A stretch of DNA of 64,000 nt from Ligula intestinalis (GCA_036362985.1 JAYGXS010000007.1:15659450-15723449); one strand, 5' to 3'. Positions 46,830 to 57,810 are shown, counted from the stretch's first letter. The notes: a model not told the origin generated them from the letters alone. Numbers and translations are program-made.

Positions 46830-48558
46830 TACTATCTAAACGTCGAGCACATGTTTCGCCGATGTTTATGCTGCTGCATGCTACAGCAAGGAGGCTATCG
46901 AAAGCCTTTTTGCAGTCAATTTAGAAAGCATGCACCGTGTGCCCTCTATTGACTGCTTCAGTCCAGCTTTCTAAGCATTAGAGCAACTTCGTCACACAGG
47001 ACCTACGCCTATGAAAGTCGTGCTGGACATTGAAAATAAGATGGATCTGTTCTAGGAACTGTATTAGTTGATGCTCAATTATTTTTTTTCCATTATCTTA
47101 TAGCAAATTGCAGTAAGACCGACCGAAAAATTATTATTTGCGGAGACCCAGCTTCCAGCCTTATAAAGCGTCGTAGTCCACGCAGATTTTCAGTTGGTTG
47201 GTAGACGTCCCGTCTTGTAGGATGTTTGAAAAAGCGCAGACAGTGGTTTTACCAACTCACTGGCGAGCTATTTCAGCATCTTGACCGGTATTTCATCGGG
47301 ACACAGTGACTTAGATTCAGTTGACTAAAGTTTTTCCTTAAGTACCATTGAACAGTGTCAACTATTGTATTCGCTTCAAAGTCATCGGCAGGGTAATGAT
47401 ATACCGTTTCTTTTGTAAAAACCAACTGGAAAAATTCTGAAAAGTGATTAGCTTTCCCTTCGTCTTCCGGAAGGTCTACACCCTCGACGGTCCTCAGGAG
47501 GGGTATCGGATCCTTGTTGCGAGTGCTCTGGCTAAGGTAATTGTAAAACGATTTGGGGTTCACGGTGGCACGGTTCAGTAGGTCCACTTCGAAGTCCAGT
47601 CTTGTTTTAAGTATAAGGCGTTTGATCCAATTTCTCTCAGTTTTGTACGCACTTAGAGATTCATTAGTCCTGTTCATAAGTGATTTTTGCCACAGTCGTC
47701 GCTTTTTGTTAACTTTTGTTTTTAAGATCCGTGTTAGCCCTGCAATATATCCTGGAACGTTTCCCAGTCCTGGGTTATGTTATCAGAAAATACAGATCCC
47801 CATTCTGTTCGCGTGAATTTTGCCCTCATTGGATCGAAATGGCCTCGCCACATATTTCTTCTGACCTTTGTGTGTATCTCGGGTATTGAAAAAGGCGAGT
47901 ACTCCCATAACAGTACAACTTGGTCCGTTTTACCTAGAGGCGGAAGCCATGACACTTCGTCGATACTGTCCTGTGATATCGTGAGAATGAAGTCCAGACA
48001 ATTGGCCTGCTGGCCTTTGCGCACCCTCGTTGAAAACGTGATGTAACGTGTGAGGAATAACTTCATCGTCATTCTTACAAGGCAACTGTCAAAGGCTAGA
48101 TCGGGGCCATGTGTGCAGGCTGAGCTCCAGTCGATATGTGGTGCGTTAAAGTCACCCACGATCAGGATATCTGACCGTGTAGAAATATTTCAAGCTCCTC
48201 TAACAAGGAGGCATCAGCTACGCGATCCCTTCTCGGTGGTTGGTAGAGTGTCAGGACATCGACACTTGATGATGCTGGTGCTTTTACGGATAAACAGATC
48301 GCTTTTGAGCTAAACGTCAATTTATACGTTTTCTCTAATACTATAAGCCCACTTTTCACGTATGTGATTACGCCACCTCCTTGACACCCTTCTGTGCCTT
48401 TCCGAAACAACTGAAGACCAGGCATAGTTACCTCGCGGTCGTACACGTGATGGGCCAACCAAGCTTCGGTTAGAGAAATTACACAGATAGTTCGCAGAGA
48501 TGAATGTTTAGCTCGTCGAGCTTTGATAGTATACTCTGTACATTAGAGTACATGAAGT
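46830..48558 (-). mobile_element. CR1-like LINE (copy D), endonuclease and part of RT
   Basis: On the minus strand the element begins at 48558 with NFMYSNVQSILSKLDELNIH (endonuclease start), then AWLAHHVYDREVTMPGLQLF, RKGTEGCQGGGVITYVKSGL, AICLSVKAPASSSVDVLTLY, MGDFNAPHIDWSSACTHGPD, LGKTDQVVLLWEYS (SDH changed to TDQ), DKIRRxxWRGHFD-like text, RNKDPIPLLRTVEGVDLPED. RT remnants follow at 47270-46880 (PTRRDVYQPTENLRGLRRFI, and decayed text for LLEQNxxLSxxQHGFRRG and FxKAFD). The C-terminal half is missing; similarity ends near 46830. Confidence 0.8.
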
Positions 48559-48559
48559 T

Positions 48560-48660
48560 AAGGTCAGGTCAGGTCACGTTTTTATTGAGGGAAATATAGG
48601 TAAATACCTTTGAACTCCCTATTTGTACAGTTTTTTCAATGCATTTGATCTGCAGAACAT
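48560..48660 (-). repeat. CR1-like 3'-end fragment with GGTCA tandem tail
   Basis: On the plus strand AGGTCAGGTCAGGTCA (48560-48575) is followed by TTTTTATTGAGGGAAATATA and ACCTTTGAACTCCC. This is the 3' end of the CR1-like family in minus orientation, ending in a TGACC-type tandem tail. Only about 90 bases of the element are kept. It abuts the endonuclease start of copy D directly, so two LINE fragments lie head to tail. Confidence 0.62.
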
Positions 48661-49794
48661 TTCAGAACAGTGGCGTTGCCAGAAATTTGAGGGCCGACAA
48701 TGAAAAAACTCCTTAGGCATTGTTCAGAAGTCTAGAGGTTTGAATGCCATTTGAGAGATTTAAAGAGAAAAACTGTCGCCCTTGTTCGGGAAGCTTTTAC
48801 GCTCGGCCTTAACCCCCCCCCCCTACTGGGCCGACTGCGTGGTTATCCGATACGGGTCTGTCCAGTGTGAGAACAATGGACGCTGCATCACTTGGTTGTT
48901 GCAAATAACCAAGCTTTGCTCCCCTTGCTGAGCCACTCCATCAGTTCGGTAACACTTTGTTGACGTTTGTTCCGTTCCGGAACCGAAAAATCATGTTTAA
49001 AAAAAACTCCCGGGTCAGAGTCTTTTATCATAAAACCCCTCGACAGAATGAGCTTGGCTTCTTGGCTGCAGGTCATTATCACTTTCAGAGGTCTGAGACG
49101 CGTCGATCCAGTTTGGTTCTCTGGCCGTTTTCCAAGGCGGAAGGCCTTGCTTGTGCTTAACCTGTAAAGCTTGGTAGGCTACCGGCAGCGTCACACAGCG
49201 ATTGATAAAATTGGCTGTGGTATGAGACAGAGAGGAATGCTATATTTAGAATGGAAGATCCTTAACTTTCAGCGAAAATACCCCATTCACGGAGAGCAAA
49301 GGATAAGGTTAATAAGGGGACATGGTAAAAGGTCAAAGGTAAAAGGTCATGTAATGCTCGAAATAAAAGTTTTACACGATATCCACATCTACTATGTAGA
49401 CAGTTCAGCTTTCAGCTTCTCAATTTCCACTTCTTCACACGTCAGGTAGCGTGCTAGGAATGGGAGAACAGAGTGCTGATATGCCAATGTATGGCAAGAC
49501 ATATGATGGAAGCCTCTGCGCATTGTCAGGGAAGACTTTGCAGCCGGTAGTTCAGTGTGGAGAGGGTGAGCAACCTCACTAAGTATGCGATCAGAAAATT
49601 GCTTGACCGTTTTAGAGTGGCACTGTACTATAATGTCAGCTACAAAACATAGGAAACACCGGCAGCTGAAGAGAGCATTCGAAGAATACGTTAAAGACTG
49701 ACAAGGTCTTTTTTAAGTAAAGCTGTAAAAAACTGTAGAGCAGAAAAGAATAAGAAGGAGAATGAAAAAACATAAGTTTTTTTATGTGTAGGGA
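48661..49794. other. Non-coding, nothing recognised
   Basis: Mixed composition, with a run of about eleven C at 48811-48823. Three short overlapping ORFs (48888-49449) match no family. Confidence 0.42.
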
Positions 49795-49803
49795 TAAACC
49801 CCC

Positions 49804-50517
49804 ATGGAGCGTAGGATTTCGCCTGCATCTGCAAAAGCTAAGCCCAATTCTACCCCTTCTATTCCAAATGCGGTATCTGAGGTCGACGCAAGTTCACGTC
49901 CCTCCGGATCAGCGACAACGTTAATTTCACCCGAAACCTCACCCGCAATCCTTCCTCCTGACTCGAGTGAAATTTGTTCGCCTTCCAAGCGAACATCACC
50001 TGCTAAAGAGGCTAAACCTAATAGACCTAAACGTGTCCCTCATAAATCGAAGCCAATTGTGAAGCCACTTGCAAAAATCAGTAATTTACCTAATGATGGT
50101 AACCATACTAAAATTTCAGCATCTACATCAGATGAAAACACTCACGTTTTTACTTTTCATATCCCCAAAATGGCCCACAATCCACAATTAATTAACTCTG
50201 ATACTTCTGTGAATCGCTTCTCGCAACCTTTCATGCCATTTTTAAATGCCTGTCCTCCGACAAATTATGCTGACACTTCAGCATCTACAGCAGATATAAA
50301 TACTCACGTTAGTTATTTTCCAAACACGCAGATTGCCCAAAATCCACATTTAATTAAATCTACTTATTATGTTCGCAGTTTTTCATACCCATTATGTCAT
50401 TTTCAAACGTGCGTTTTCCGAAAAATTATGCTAACTCTTATCATAATCTTATTTTACGACTGCCTCCTACTTTTCTTACCCCACAAAACGGGCATTATTT
50501 CCTCAATTTTCAAGTAA
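49804..50517 (+). pseudogene. LINE family 2 N-terminal (ORF1-like) protein
   Basis: The 237-codon frame starts with MERRISPASAKAKPNSTPSI. It is low in complexity, with basic Lys/Arg patches (KAKPNRPKRVPHKSKP) and internal repeats around NTHVFTFHIPKMAHNPQLI and NTHVSYFPNTQIAQNPHLI. It has no zinc knuckle or RRM that I can see. It may be the nucleic-acid-binding part of the element. The frame shifts near 50520, and the 50394 frame continues with similar Phe/Pro/Asn-rich text. Copy 1 at 41.5 kb has the same protein in pieces. Confidence 0.6.
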
Positions 50518-50689
50518 ATCTGCCGCCATACAATAATCCTAAGCTATTTAACAATTATATTGCGGCTAATTGTAGACCACAGCAATTTGCTTTCCATCTT
50601 TTGTTCCTCCCCTGCAGTTTTATTTCCCACAACTTAGGCTACCTTTTTTATAAATCCTGATGAGCGTAACCTGCATCTCGGGGATCCGC

Positions 50690-51395
50690 TCAGTATAGTT
50701 TCTCTGAATACGAGATCAGTTGTAAATAAGATGACAGAGTTCAGGACAGTAGCTTTTGAGCTTGATCCAGATGTAATTTGTATCACTGAATCGTGGGCTC
50801 ACTCTATTATTTCTGGCTCGATGCCCGTAATACGTAATTTTACTTCGTACCTACAAGACCGCATTGAAAAAGGTGGCGGTGGTTGCCTTCTTTATATCAA
50901 ATCAACTTTTGTACATTTCCCGTTTCATCTGAGCATTTCGTCGTTTTCGGCAAATGTATGCTTTATTTCAGTCATCTTCCCACACAATAAAAAAGCGGTA
51001 ATTGGTTGTGTCTAAAATCCCCCATGTTATTCTGGTAATGAAAGTGCGCTCTGCGAACTGTTTGCAAAAGTTGCAGAAGCTGAAGTTGATGTCAAAATAA
51101 TCATAGGTGATTTTAATCTGCCAGAAATTGTCTGGGAGGCAAATACTTGTCCGCCAAAATTTCAGAAATTGGAAGAAACTATTAACTTTGCAAACATGTC
51201 ACAACTGGTCAGTTCAGTAACAAGAAATGAGAGCATATTAGATTTTAGTTGTACAAATGACGTCCACCCTCTCTTGATGAATTTTTATTGTGATCTTTTC
51301 ACAAGTGACCACTTATTAATTCAGTTTTGTTTTCCAGTCTCCCTTTCTGCAAAGCCTGAGGTAAAATGCAATAACCTCGATTTTTTAACGTAAAT
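50690..51395 (+). pseudogene. LINE family 2 AP-like endonuclease
   Basis: LNTRSVVNKMTEFRTVAFEL, DPDVICITESWA (catalytic Glu in TES), then RIEKGGGGCLLYIKSTF and SVIFPHNKKAVIGCV. After one frame change follow VKIIIGDFNLPEIVWEANTC (GDFN kept), LVSSVTRNESILDFSCTND and LFTSDHLLIQF with the terminal SDH intact. A stop lies after AVIGCV, so the domain is split over two frames. Confidence 0.8.
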
Positions 51396-51949
51396 CATGA
51401 ACTCATAAATGACTTCGTAAGTGCTCTAGATTGGCATACTATTTTTTTAACTACTGATCCAATATTTTTCAATGAACTTTTACAAAACCTTACAGAAATA
51501 ATTCATACTTTTATTCCATTTAAGCCTTTTAAATCAAATTCAGCTTGCTCTCTCGTTCCACATTTTCTCCAGAATAGACTTAAAAATTACGGAAGCAGCT
51601 TAAGAATCCATCTAATAGCTCTCTGTCAGTTCACTTAAGGATATCACAAATATTTGAATTAGCGCTAAAATTCAGGCTTGCACGAGATAGGCGTAGAGAG
51701 TCCCTGGCACTAAATGCTACTAACTCTTTCAAATCCATTGCTCAAGTCTTCCTTTTTCTGCTATCCGCTAAGCTTCAGAAAGTCATTCCGCCTTTACTCG
51801 ATAGTAGTTATCATTTTGTTACAGAGGATTTGGCCAATGCAAAAATTTTAAATTCCTTCTTCGCCAAGTTCTTTACAATTGAGACTAGTCCAACACCCGC
51901 AATACCTCTGATGTGTGATGCAAACCACAATACAATTGATTTCTCACCT

Positions 51950-53545
51950 ATAAGTTTTCAAAAAGAAATAGCTCGTCTCAAAAATTCACATTGAGTCGGG
52001 ACGGATAAAATTCCAAACTCACTTATTAAGCAATTAAGAGATTTTCCTCCTTTACTGAGCAAATTATCTACAATATTTCTCGAAAACGATTTTTTTCCTG
52101 ATTCTTGGAAAACTTCTATTGTAATTCCAGTTTTTAAATCTGGTTTCAGATCTGACATTAAAAATTATCGCGGTGTCCATAAAACACCTTCTCTAGCTTA
52201 ACCGTTTGAAAATAAAATAAATAAATAAATAAATAAAATAAATGAATAAAAAATAAAATTACAGATTTTTGCATAAGAAATCAAATATTAAATATATCTC
52301 AGCATGGTGTTTTACCGGACCGATCTTGTGAAACATGGCATATGTCTTTTCTTAATCTACTCACTTCTCTTCGTAACGATCATTTATCTGTGTTGGTCAT
52401 CTATTTTGATCTTAGTAAGGCATTTGATAAAGTACCTCCTAGGAGACTACTAGCCAAACTAGAGGCTATAGGATTTTGTAGTCCTCTCATTGACTTTATT
52501 AGATCATATCTTTCTAATCGAAGACAACAGGGCTTAGTGGGGTCCTCATACTCTACCCCTACCACTATTTTAAGCGGTGTCCTTCAAGGTACCGTTCTGG
52601 GCCCCCTGTTGTTCTCTCTTTATATAAATGATATTTCAACAATAGTTAAACACTCTCAATCGTATTTTTCACGCGGACGACTTGAAATGTGTATACACCT
52701 TCTCTAATTCTACGGCTGAGCGATGCTTAGAACGCATTCATTCGGATTTTGACGCTCTCTCTGCGTGGAGCTCCACGTGGCAGATGGAGTTCTCACCTTC
52801 TAAGTGCCAGTTTATATGTTTTGGGCCTGAAAGGCTGCCACAGCCTATCATTTTTCACGATTGCCCCATGACTGAATGTTCTAACATTAAGGACTTATGT
52901 TTAAGTTACACCAATAAATTAGATCTTTCACCTCACGCTGATAGAATTACACCAAAAGCTGCTCAGATATGCGGCTTCATCTCTTATAATTTCTACCTTC
53001 CCGAAGTGAAGCTAAGACTTTATCGTATGTATGTGCTTCCTATTCTCGAATACTGTTGTCCATTCTTCGGTCTAATGAACGAATCTTGCCATTCAAAAAT
53101 TGAAAGTGCTCAAAGAAGATTCACTAAAAGGGTCCTCTATCCGGCATTTTCAGATACTTCCTACTCAGACAGATGTGAGATTACGAAACTTAAATTTCTT
53201 TAGGTCAGAAGACTGGAAGCAGGGTTTTGTCTCCTGGTTCGCCTTAATAATAGTTCAAATCTCCCCAAGATGTCTGCCCTTACTCTCGTTACTCGCCCTT
53301 ACAACCTAAGAAATTCAACGTTGATTATACCTCCTCCTGCTTCTTCCACTTCAAAGCGATCTCTATTTTTTGCTTCTAGGTATAGCTATCTTTGGAATAA
53401 TTTGCCGATTGATATTCGGGCGTTGACTTGTCTATGTACATTCAAGCAAAGACTGCACATTTATCTTAACACTGAATCTATTATCCTTTTGTTTTCATCA
53501 TCTCTTCCGGGCAGCTTTCTCCACGACCATCGGGAATTTCGGATT
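51950..53545 (+). pseudogene. LINE family 2 reverse transcriptase
   Basis: SFQKEIARLKNSHxVGTDKI and FPDSWKTSIVIPVFKSGFRS come first (51957-52160), then the (AAAT)n run, then ISQHGVLPDRSCETWHMSFL, VIYFDLSKAFDKVPPRRLLA (catalytic Asp kept), LSGVLQGTVLGPLLFSLYIN, a +1 shift, and FHADDLKCVYTF (FADD with F to H change before ADD). The thumb reads MEFSPSKCQFICFGPERLPQ and the end RLYRMYVLPILEYCCPFFGL, AQRRFTKRVLYP. Frames 53100 and 53270 continue the C-terminus (YNLRNSTLIIPPPASSTSKR, RYSYLWNNLPIDIR). The broken frame makes it non-functional. Confidence 0.84.
52210..52258. repeat. (AAAT)n microsatellite inside the LINE RT
   Basis: About eleven imperfect AAAT/AAAAT units occur between RT motifs 0/1 and 2 of the LINE. 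It could mark the A-rich tail of another short insertion. Confidence 0.7.
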
Positions 53546-54159
53546 CCTTCTTGAAACTACCTTCCTCTGACTCGTGTCCCCCGGAATCAGGAAGCATTCT
53601 TGACGGCTCTCGTTTCGCTGGTCATCAACCATCATCAAGGCCTTATATTTGGTCAGATCTCAGACATCCCAACGATGGTCTTGTAGATTTGATGGACTTT
53701 TGGATCTCATACGGTGGTGCCCATCACGATCATAAACTGGTGGGTTCCCTATGTTCCATTACGCCGCACCGGTTTGGGAACCCGAGTGTAGTGCCGGGAA
53801 CCCGTCTATACCAGTAATGTTTCGTTAATAACTATTGTTCTGCCCAACGCTCAGCTTCGACTGAGTTTGCTTCCAAGCGTCCCCCCCCTTACTAACAGAG
53901 GCAGTGGGTACCAGAATACATAGTCAGAATCTAGATAACGATGTGGCTCATCTGTGTGTGCCCTTGAATTTCACCTTCCGCATAACACTGCTATATGCAT
54001 TTTTTTCGAATCTAACAAATTCGCTTCTCAAAAGTTATACTCGTCTTATAGCTATAGACTTCGGATACTGTTTGTTGAACCAATTATTTCTAGCACTTCG
54101 TGGTATCGAATTTTTGGTTCATTGATGAGGCCCATTGGCCGTGAAATATACAACTTATT
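53546..54159. other. Flank between LINE and PLE, nothing recognised
   Basis: An 88-codon ORF (53551-53817) follows the LINE directly but has no family I know; it may be LINE 3' UTR. A run of nine C lies at 53881-53889. Confidence 0.42.
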
Positions 54160-54164
54160 ATTAT

Positions 54165-54345
54165 TAAGAGTCCATCGTCAGAGATGAGAAAACAGCAACA
54201 AATGGGGTGGCTAGTTGTGGTGTGTGTACGTAACAACTAAAAGTTGAACGTGTCGAAAATCAATAATTGTGTCGTGTGACCACCGAATCGCCACTGCGGA
54301 CTATGTCAGTCTATGCAAGTAGGCGAGATCGGCGTGTCGGGTGGG
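54165..54345 (-). repeat. PLE terminal repeat, minus orientation, with partial hammerhead
   Basis: This is the same repeat family as 14935-15149, and an inverted partner lies at 55835-56010. On the minus strand it starts the hammerhead core CTGACGA (54175-54181) and GGACTC (54169-54174), but the second half of stem II and GAAA are missing: the repeat stops in the middle of the motif. It is the 3' repeat of the PLE at 54600-55600. Confidence 0.75.
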
Positions 54346-54599
54346 ACTATATACCGAATTAAAATCTTCAACGAAAATCAGCAACATTTATAAGGGAAGG
54401 GTCAATTAAATGTCATAGGAGAGGGGGCGTGGTGTGGAAGAGGACCAATTAACCACCATTGCCGTGAGTTTGGAGATACATGCACAGGGCAACATATGCG
54501 GGCGCCAGCTCAATACATCGGTTAACCGAGTTGTCATCCGATGCCCAGGCTTCAATCAGTTCTCGGCCCGTCTTGCTGCCAGCGTGGGCAATTATCCTC

Positions 54600-55600
54600 G
54601 CGGCCGCGAAGTTGAACTAGTGACCTGTCTCATAGGTGTGGGCCACCACTTGCGATAATGTATAACCCCGTCGAACAGCCAGCTTATGTTTGTGAAGCGC
54701 GGACCCAACTTGCATCCAGTTTGTCCCCTGCAATTTATGGGACAGTTAAGGCATGGTATGCGACACACTACGTCCAACTGCTTACTGGTATTCAATCGAT
54801 CCTTGATTCTCATGACACGGCTGCGCATTATAGCCTTGGGACGGTGTGCAATTCAAGCGCCTAGTCCTGTGGCAATGCGTTCGGTCGCTTCTGTTACATC
54901 CTTGGTGCATGGCAGCGCATGCCAAATCGTAGGGGTTGTTTCTGTTTGGGTCCTAGGAGGACGAGCACGTATGCATCGGCTTAGGAAGGCCTTAGAACAG
55001 CCATTCCGCCTAAACTGGTCATGGGGATGTTGGGCCTCACGTGCTTTTTCTTCTGGGTGAGTCTGCATTCTTTTGAACAACGTTCTCACACAGCTTCGTT
55101 TGTGAGCTAAGAAAATTGAGAAGCTATGTGTCGTTAGTCGCCTTTCTGTAGACTCCCGTGTCCATTTTGCCGTTGGGAGTTCGCCTGACAGATATGCTGA
55201 CGAAGGGTAGCTGCTGATCCTTTTGTTCATTCCTAATGAATTGTATATCTGGGAAACTAGAGTTGGACATATCATGGAAACTTTGCAGCCTGTTCCTTTT
55301 GATAATAACGAACGTATCGTCAACGTAACGGAGCCCAAAGGTGGACTTTTTCAGCTATTGCATGACCAATTCCGCTATTAAATCGGAGATTGGAAAGCCT
55401 ATCGGAGTTCCCTAGATCTGTTCGCAAGTCACTCCAGCAAAAGTAAAGTATATCTTTTGGGCAAAATTCGAACAGACTCATGAGATTTTAAACTTCGAGT
55501 GAGTTCTGGGTTTTGTCGCACAGCTCCTCAAGTTTCCTGCGCAAGACGTCTCATGCCAAATCCGATGGAATGGATGTAAATAGAGCTGTTACATCAAAGA
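54600..55600 (-). pseudogene. Penelope-like element, RT (partial) and GIY-YIG
   Basis: From 55470 down on the minus strand: YFTFAGVTCEQI, GTPIGFPISDLIAELVMQ, FGLRYVDDTFVIIKRNRLQS (YVDD intact), DIQFIRNEQKDQQLPFVSIS, then after shifts YRKATND, AHKRSCVRTLFKRMQTHPEE, the linker RARPPRTQTETTPTIWHALP, and GIY-YIG RSRVMRIKDRLNTSKQLDVV, CRIPCLNCPINCRGQTGCKL (54828-54700). Stops appear after EQI, MQ and GLGA. It is close in sequence to the PLE at 18.7-19.5 kb, sharing the MRIKDRL and ERIATGLG signatures. Confidence 0.8.
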
Positions 55601-55644
55601 AAACCATCATTTCGTCCGACTGAAACGTTCGGCCGTGGACGTCT

Positions 55645-55830
55645 GCCAGGTCTGCGCAGCCGGGACATGAGAATCAAGGATAGATTTAATATCAGTGAGC
55701 AGTTGGACGTAGTGTATCGCATCCATGTCTAAACTGCCCCATAAATTACATGGAACAGACTGGACGCAAGCTAGGTCCGCGCATACACAAACATAAGCTG
55801 GTTGTTCGACGGGGTGACACATTATCGCAA
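55645..55830 (+). pseudogene. Inverted GIY-YIG fragment of the same PLE family
   Basis: Read on the plus strand: RSRDMRIKDRFNISEQLDVV, YRIHV, then after a shift text like INYMEQTGRKLGPRIHKHKL and VVRRGDTLSQ. It is a second GIY-YIG copy on the opposite strand to 54600-54830 and runs directly into the plus-oriented terminal repeat at 55835. The two copies face each other across the partial RT. Confidence 0.76.
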
Positions 55831-55834
55831 GTCC

Positions 55835-56010
55835 GCAGTGGCGATTTAGTAGTCACACCACACAATTATTGATTTTCGACACGTTCAACTTTTAGTTGTT
55901 TCGTACACACACCACAAATAGCCACCCCATTTGTTGCTGTTTTTTTTCATCTCTGACGATGGACGCTTGCAGGAGCCCGAAAGCTGAGACCAATAAAATC
56001 ATGATTCCGG
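55835..56010 (+). repeat. PLE terminal repeat, inverted copy (plus orientation)
   Basis: Reverse complement of 54165-54345 (shared blocks GTCCGCAGTGGCGAT, AATTATTGATTTTCGACACG, CATCTCTGACGATGGAC) and related to 19521-19735. It extends further than its partner, through a whole hammerhead-like motif. Confidence 0.76.
55951..55989 (+). ncRNA. Hammerhead-like motif, degenerate
   Basis: CTGACGA (55953-55959) and GAAAGCTG (55979-55986) are present. Stem II (GGACGC/GAGCCC) has two mismatches. The last base of the cleavage triplet is G instead of A, C or U, so cleavage is unlikely. Confidence 0.5.
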
Positions 56011-56735
56011 TGTTCGATAAAGCTTCTTCCTGGAATGTGAACATTTGCCTCAATTCATGACTTTTCTCGTATCTGGTTTGCCGATCTACCAATTAAGTGC
56101 AAACTCCGCGTTGATGAGTTAGTATTTTGGCTTCAGATCAATTCATATTATTTGTGGGTTGTATGCCTTTTGGAATGGCCAAAGAGTGAATGTAAAAGGT
56201 TTTTTACACTAATCCTGTTCTTTTCCCGTTTCTTTCGTATGACCATTTTCAATATCTGACATGAAAATAGGTTGCCTAAGAATAATACAATAAAGTGGAA
56301 ATCGCGTTGCTCACAGTTACGTACACTGTTTGCACATTTGTACGAAGACTGTCTACGCTTTTTGTGAGTGATCAAAGTATCGGCTAAACGGTAGTCTCGA
56401 ACTGGGGCCTGGTTCGCTTCAAATAACAATCATTAGGCAACTCCCATGAGCGTGCGAGCATTGTCACACGTACGCTTTTTAGAATTATTTAAGTTAATCA
56501 ACATTTGGGTAGGTACCTGGTTTACTATAGAGCTAGGTTTATTGACTCTTGACCGCATTGTGACACCCTCACGAAAAGTTCCCTTATATTTCTATATTTT
56601 GTAATAGTGGTGCCTTACTGATTCATTTCTGTGTGGTATTTAATGCAAATCTTATCGTTTGAAGGAAAGATGTTCTTTCAGAAAACAAGGTATGTTTAAT
56701 CAGTGAATTTTTGACGTTGTATCCCCAGGTCGTAG
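56011..56735. other. AT-rich non-coding
   Basis: Nothing is recognised; a 93-codon minus-strand ORF (56148-56429) looks like chance. The right end (56717-56735) is an acceptor-like stretch before the next entry. Confidence 0.42.
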
Positions 56736-56949
56736 TGAGGCGAAGTACTATATGGACAACCTGCTGCCTTTGCAAGAAAAAAAACGCTTGAGATACAACC
56801 AGAAAACCAAAATCACAAACCCAAGGTTACTAGACTATATTTATTCTAAAAAAATTATCAGAAAACTAATGGGTGGAAATAAAGTCAGAGAAATTGTTCA
56901 GTTGATGACAAAAAAGTCAAAATGGGGAACTCTTAGGAGGAAATTATAG
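56736..56949 (+). CDS. Candidate terminal coding exon, perhaps last exon of NIM1K
   Basis: An open frame after an acceptor-like sequence encodes EAKYYMDNLLPLQEKKRLRY, NQKTKITNPRLLDYIYSKKI, then a Lys/Arg-rich end (KKSKWGTLRRKL) and stop at 56947. With the AG at 56734-56735 the exon starts in the phase needed by exon 25296-25576 (phase 2). The better-looking AG at 56727-56728 would need another phase. Like the C-terminus of NIM1, the text is basic, but I see no clear sequence match, and the intron would be 31 kb. It could belong to another gene or be chance. No other gene lies between. Confidence 0.3.
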
Positions 56950-57810
56950 TCGAAAACTTATTTAACTGACCCTCTGTGCATGTTTATGAGTTGAATCTGT
57001 ACACGGCGCAAACCAATGTAAGTCCTTAGTTCAGAGACTGGGTATTCACGAAAATTGACAACACCAATACCACAACTGACTTCTAAGAGTTCATAGTCAG
57101 CAAATTAGGCTTTCTGCTGGGTTTTGAGAGGTGAACCTACTGAATGACCCCACCAATGCCAGACATAACTTCTATGAGCACGTATTAAGCATAACACAAT
57201 ACAATATGTTTATTATACAATATGTTTATTATGCCAGTTTACAGGCAATTGTAAAGAGTTTTTAATGCACCTCTTGGGCGCCTTCCAACACCTCGAAGAC
57301 CGGAAAAAACCTAAACTAAACTCCCTATGTTGCAGCCAGTATTGGTTTTGTTTCAGGTTTAGTGTTTCGTCAATACCGGGCGAGATAGGGAGTTTGTTTC
57401 AAGTGAAAAAAAAACTGCCTTCAAAGGTATGATACAAACGGAATAAATGTACAGTTGTAAGCTGAGTTGACTCATCAGCAGGAGAAATGGTGCATATCGT
57501 TTAAAAACATTAGTTCGAGACAGAGAGGGTTGGCACAAGAACACAGTGTTCTCAGTCTTCCTTCAATGGTTGTCGGCAAAAGTTGCGCGCTATCGACTGA
57601 AGGGTTAGCAGACTGTGGGCTGCTGCTTCAGCAGCATTATCTTCAGCATGAAGCCTGGCGGGGTTCAAAGTCCACGAACGCCATCAGAGTGAAAGAGAGA
57701 TTCCACCGAGTCAGCACCCAAAATTCGTGAAAGTTGTCCTGAATGTAGCAAACTAGTTATAGCTCTCTTAAACATAGAGTAGCTTTACTGGGTTTTAATA
57801 CTTCTGGTCC
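56950..57810. other. Downstream DNA with dispersed repeat units
   Basis: Two diverged units related to the later tandem block occur at about 57057-57112 and 57118-57190 (CACCAATGCCAGACATAACT, TTCTATGAGCACGTA). ACAATATGTTTATTAT is doubled at 57201-57232. The remaining sequence shows nothing recognisable. Confidence 0.45.

Larger units (their letters stand above)
49795..53545 (+). mobile_element. LINE family 2 (CR1-like), near full length (copy 2)
   Basis: The element starts GATAAACCCCCATGGAGCG, like copy 1 at 41510. It encodes a 237-codon N-terminal protein region (49804-50517) rich in Ser, Pro, Thr and Lys, with two repeats of the type ASTxDxNTHVxxF, then endonuclease (50690-51390), spacer and RT (51950-53500). 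Several frame changes and stops are present. An (AAAT)n run at 52210-52258 interrupts the RT N-terminal part. The 3' end is near 53545, just after the final hydrophobic C-terminal text; no clear tail was seen. Confidence 0.8.

Noticed and set aside
53551..53817. 88-codon ORF after the LINE as a separate gene
   Set aside because: Directly follows the LINE C-terminus and has no known motif; probably 3' UTR.
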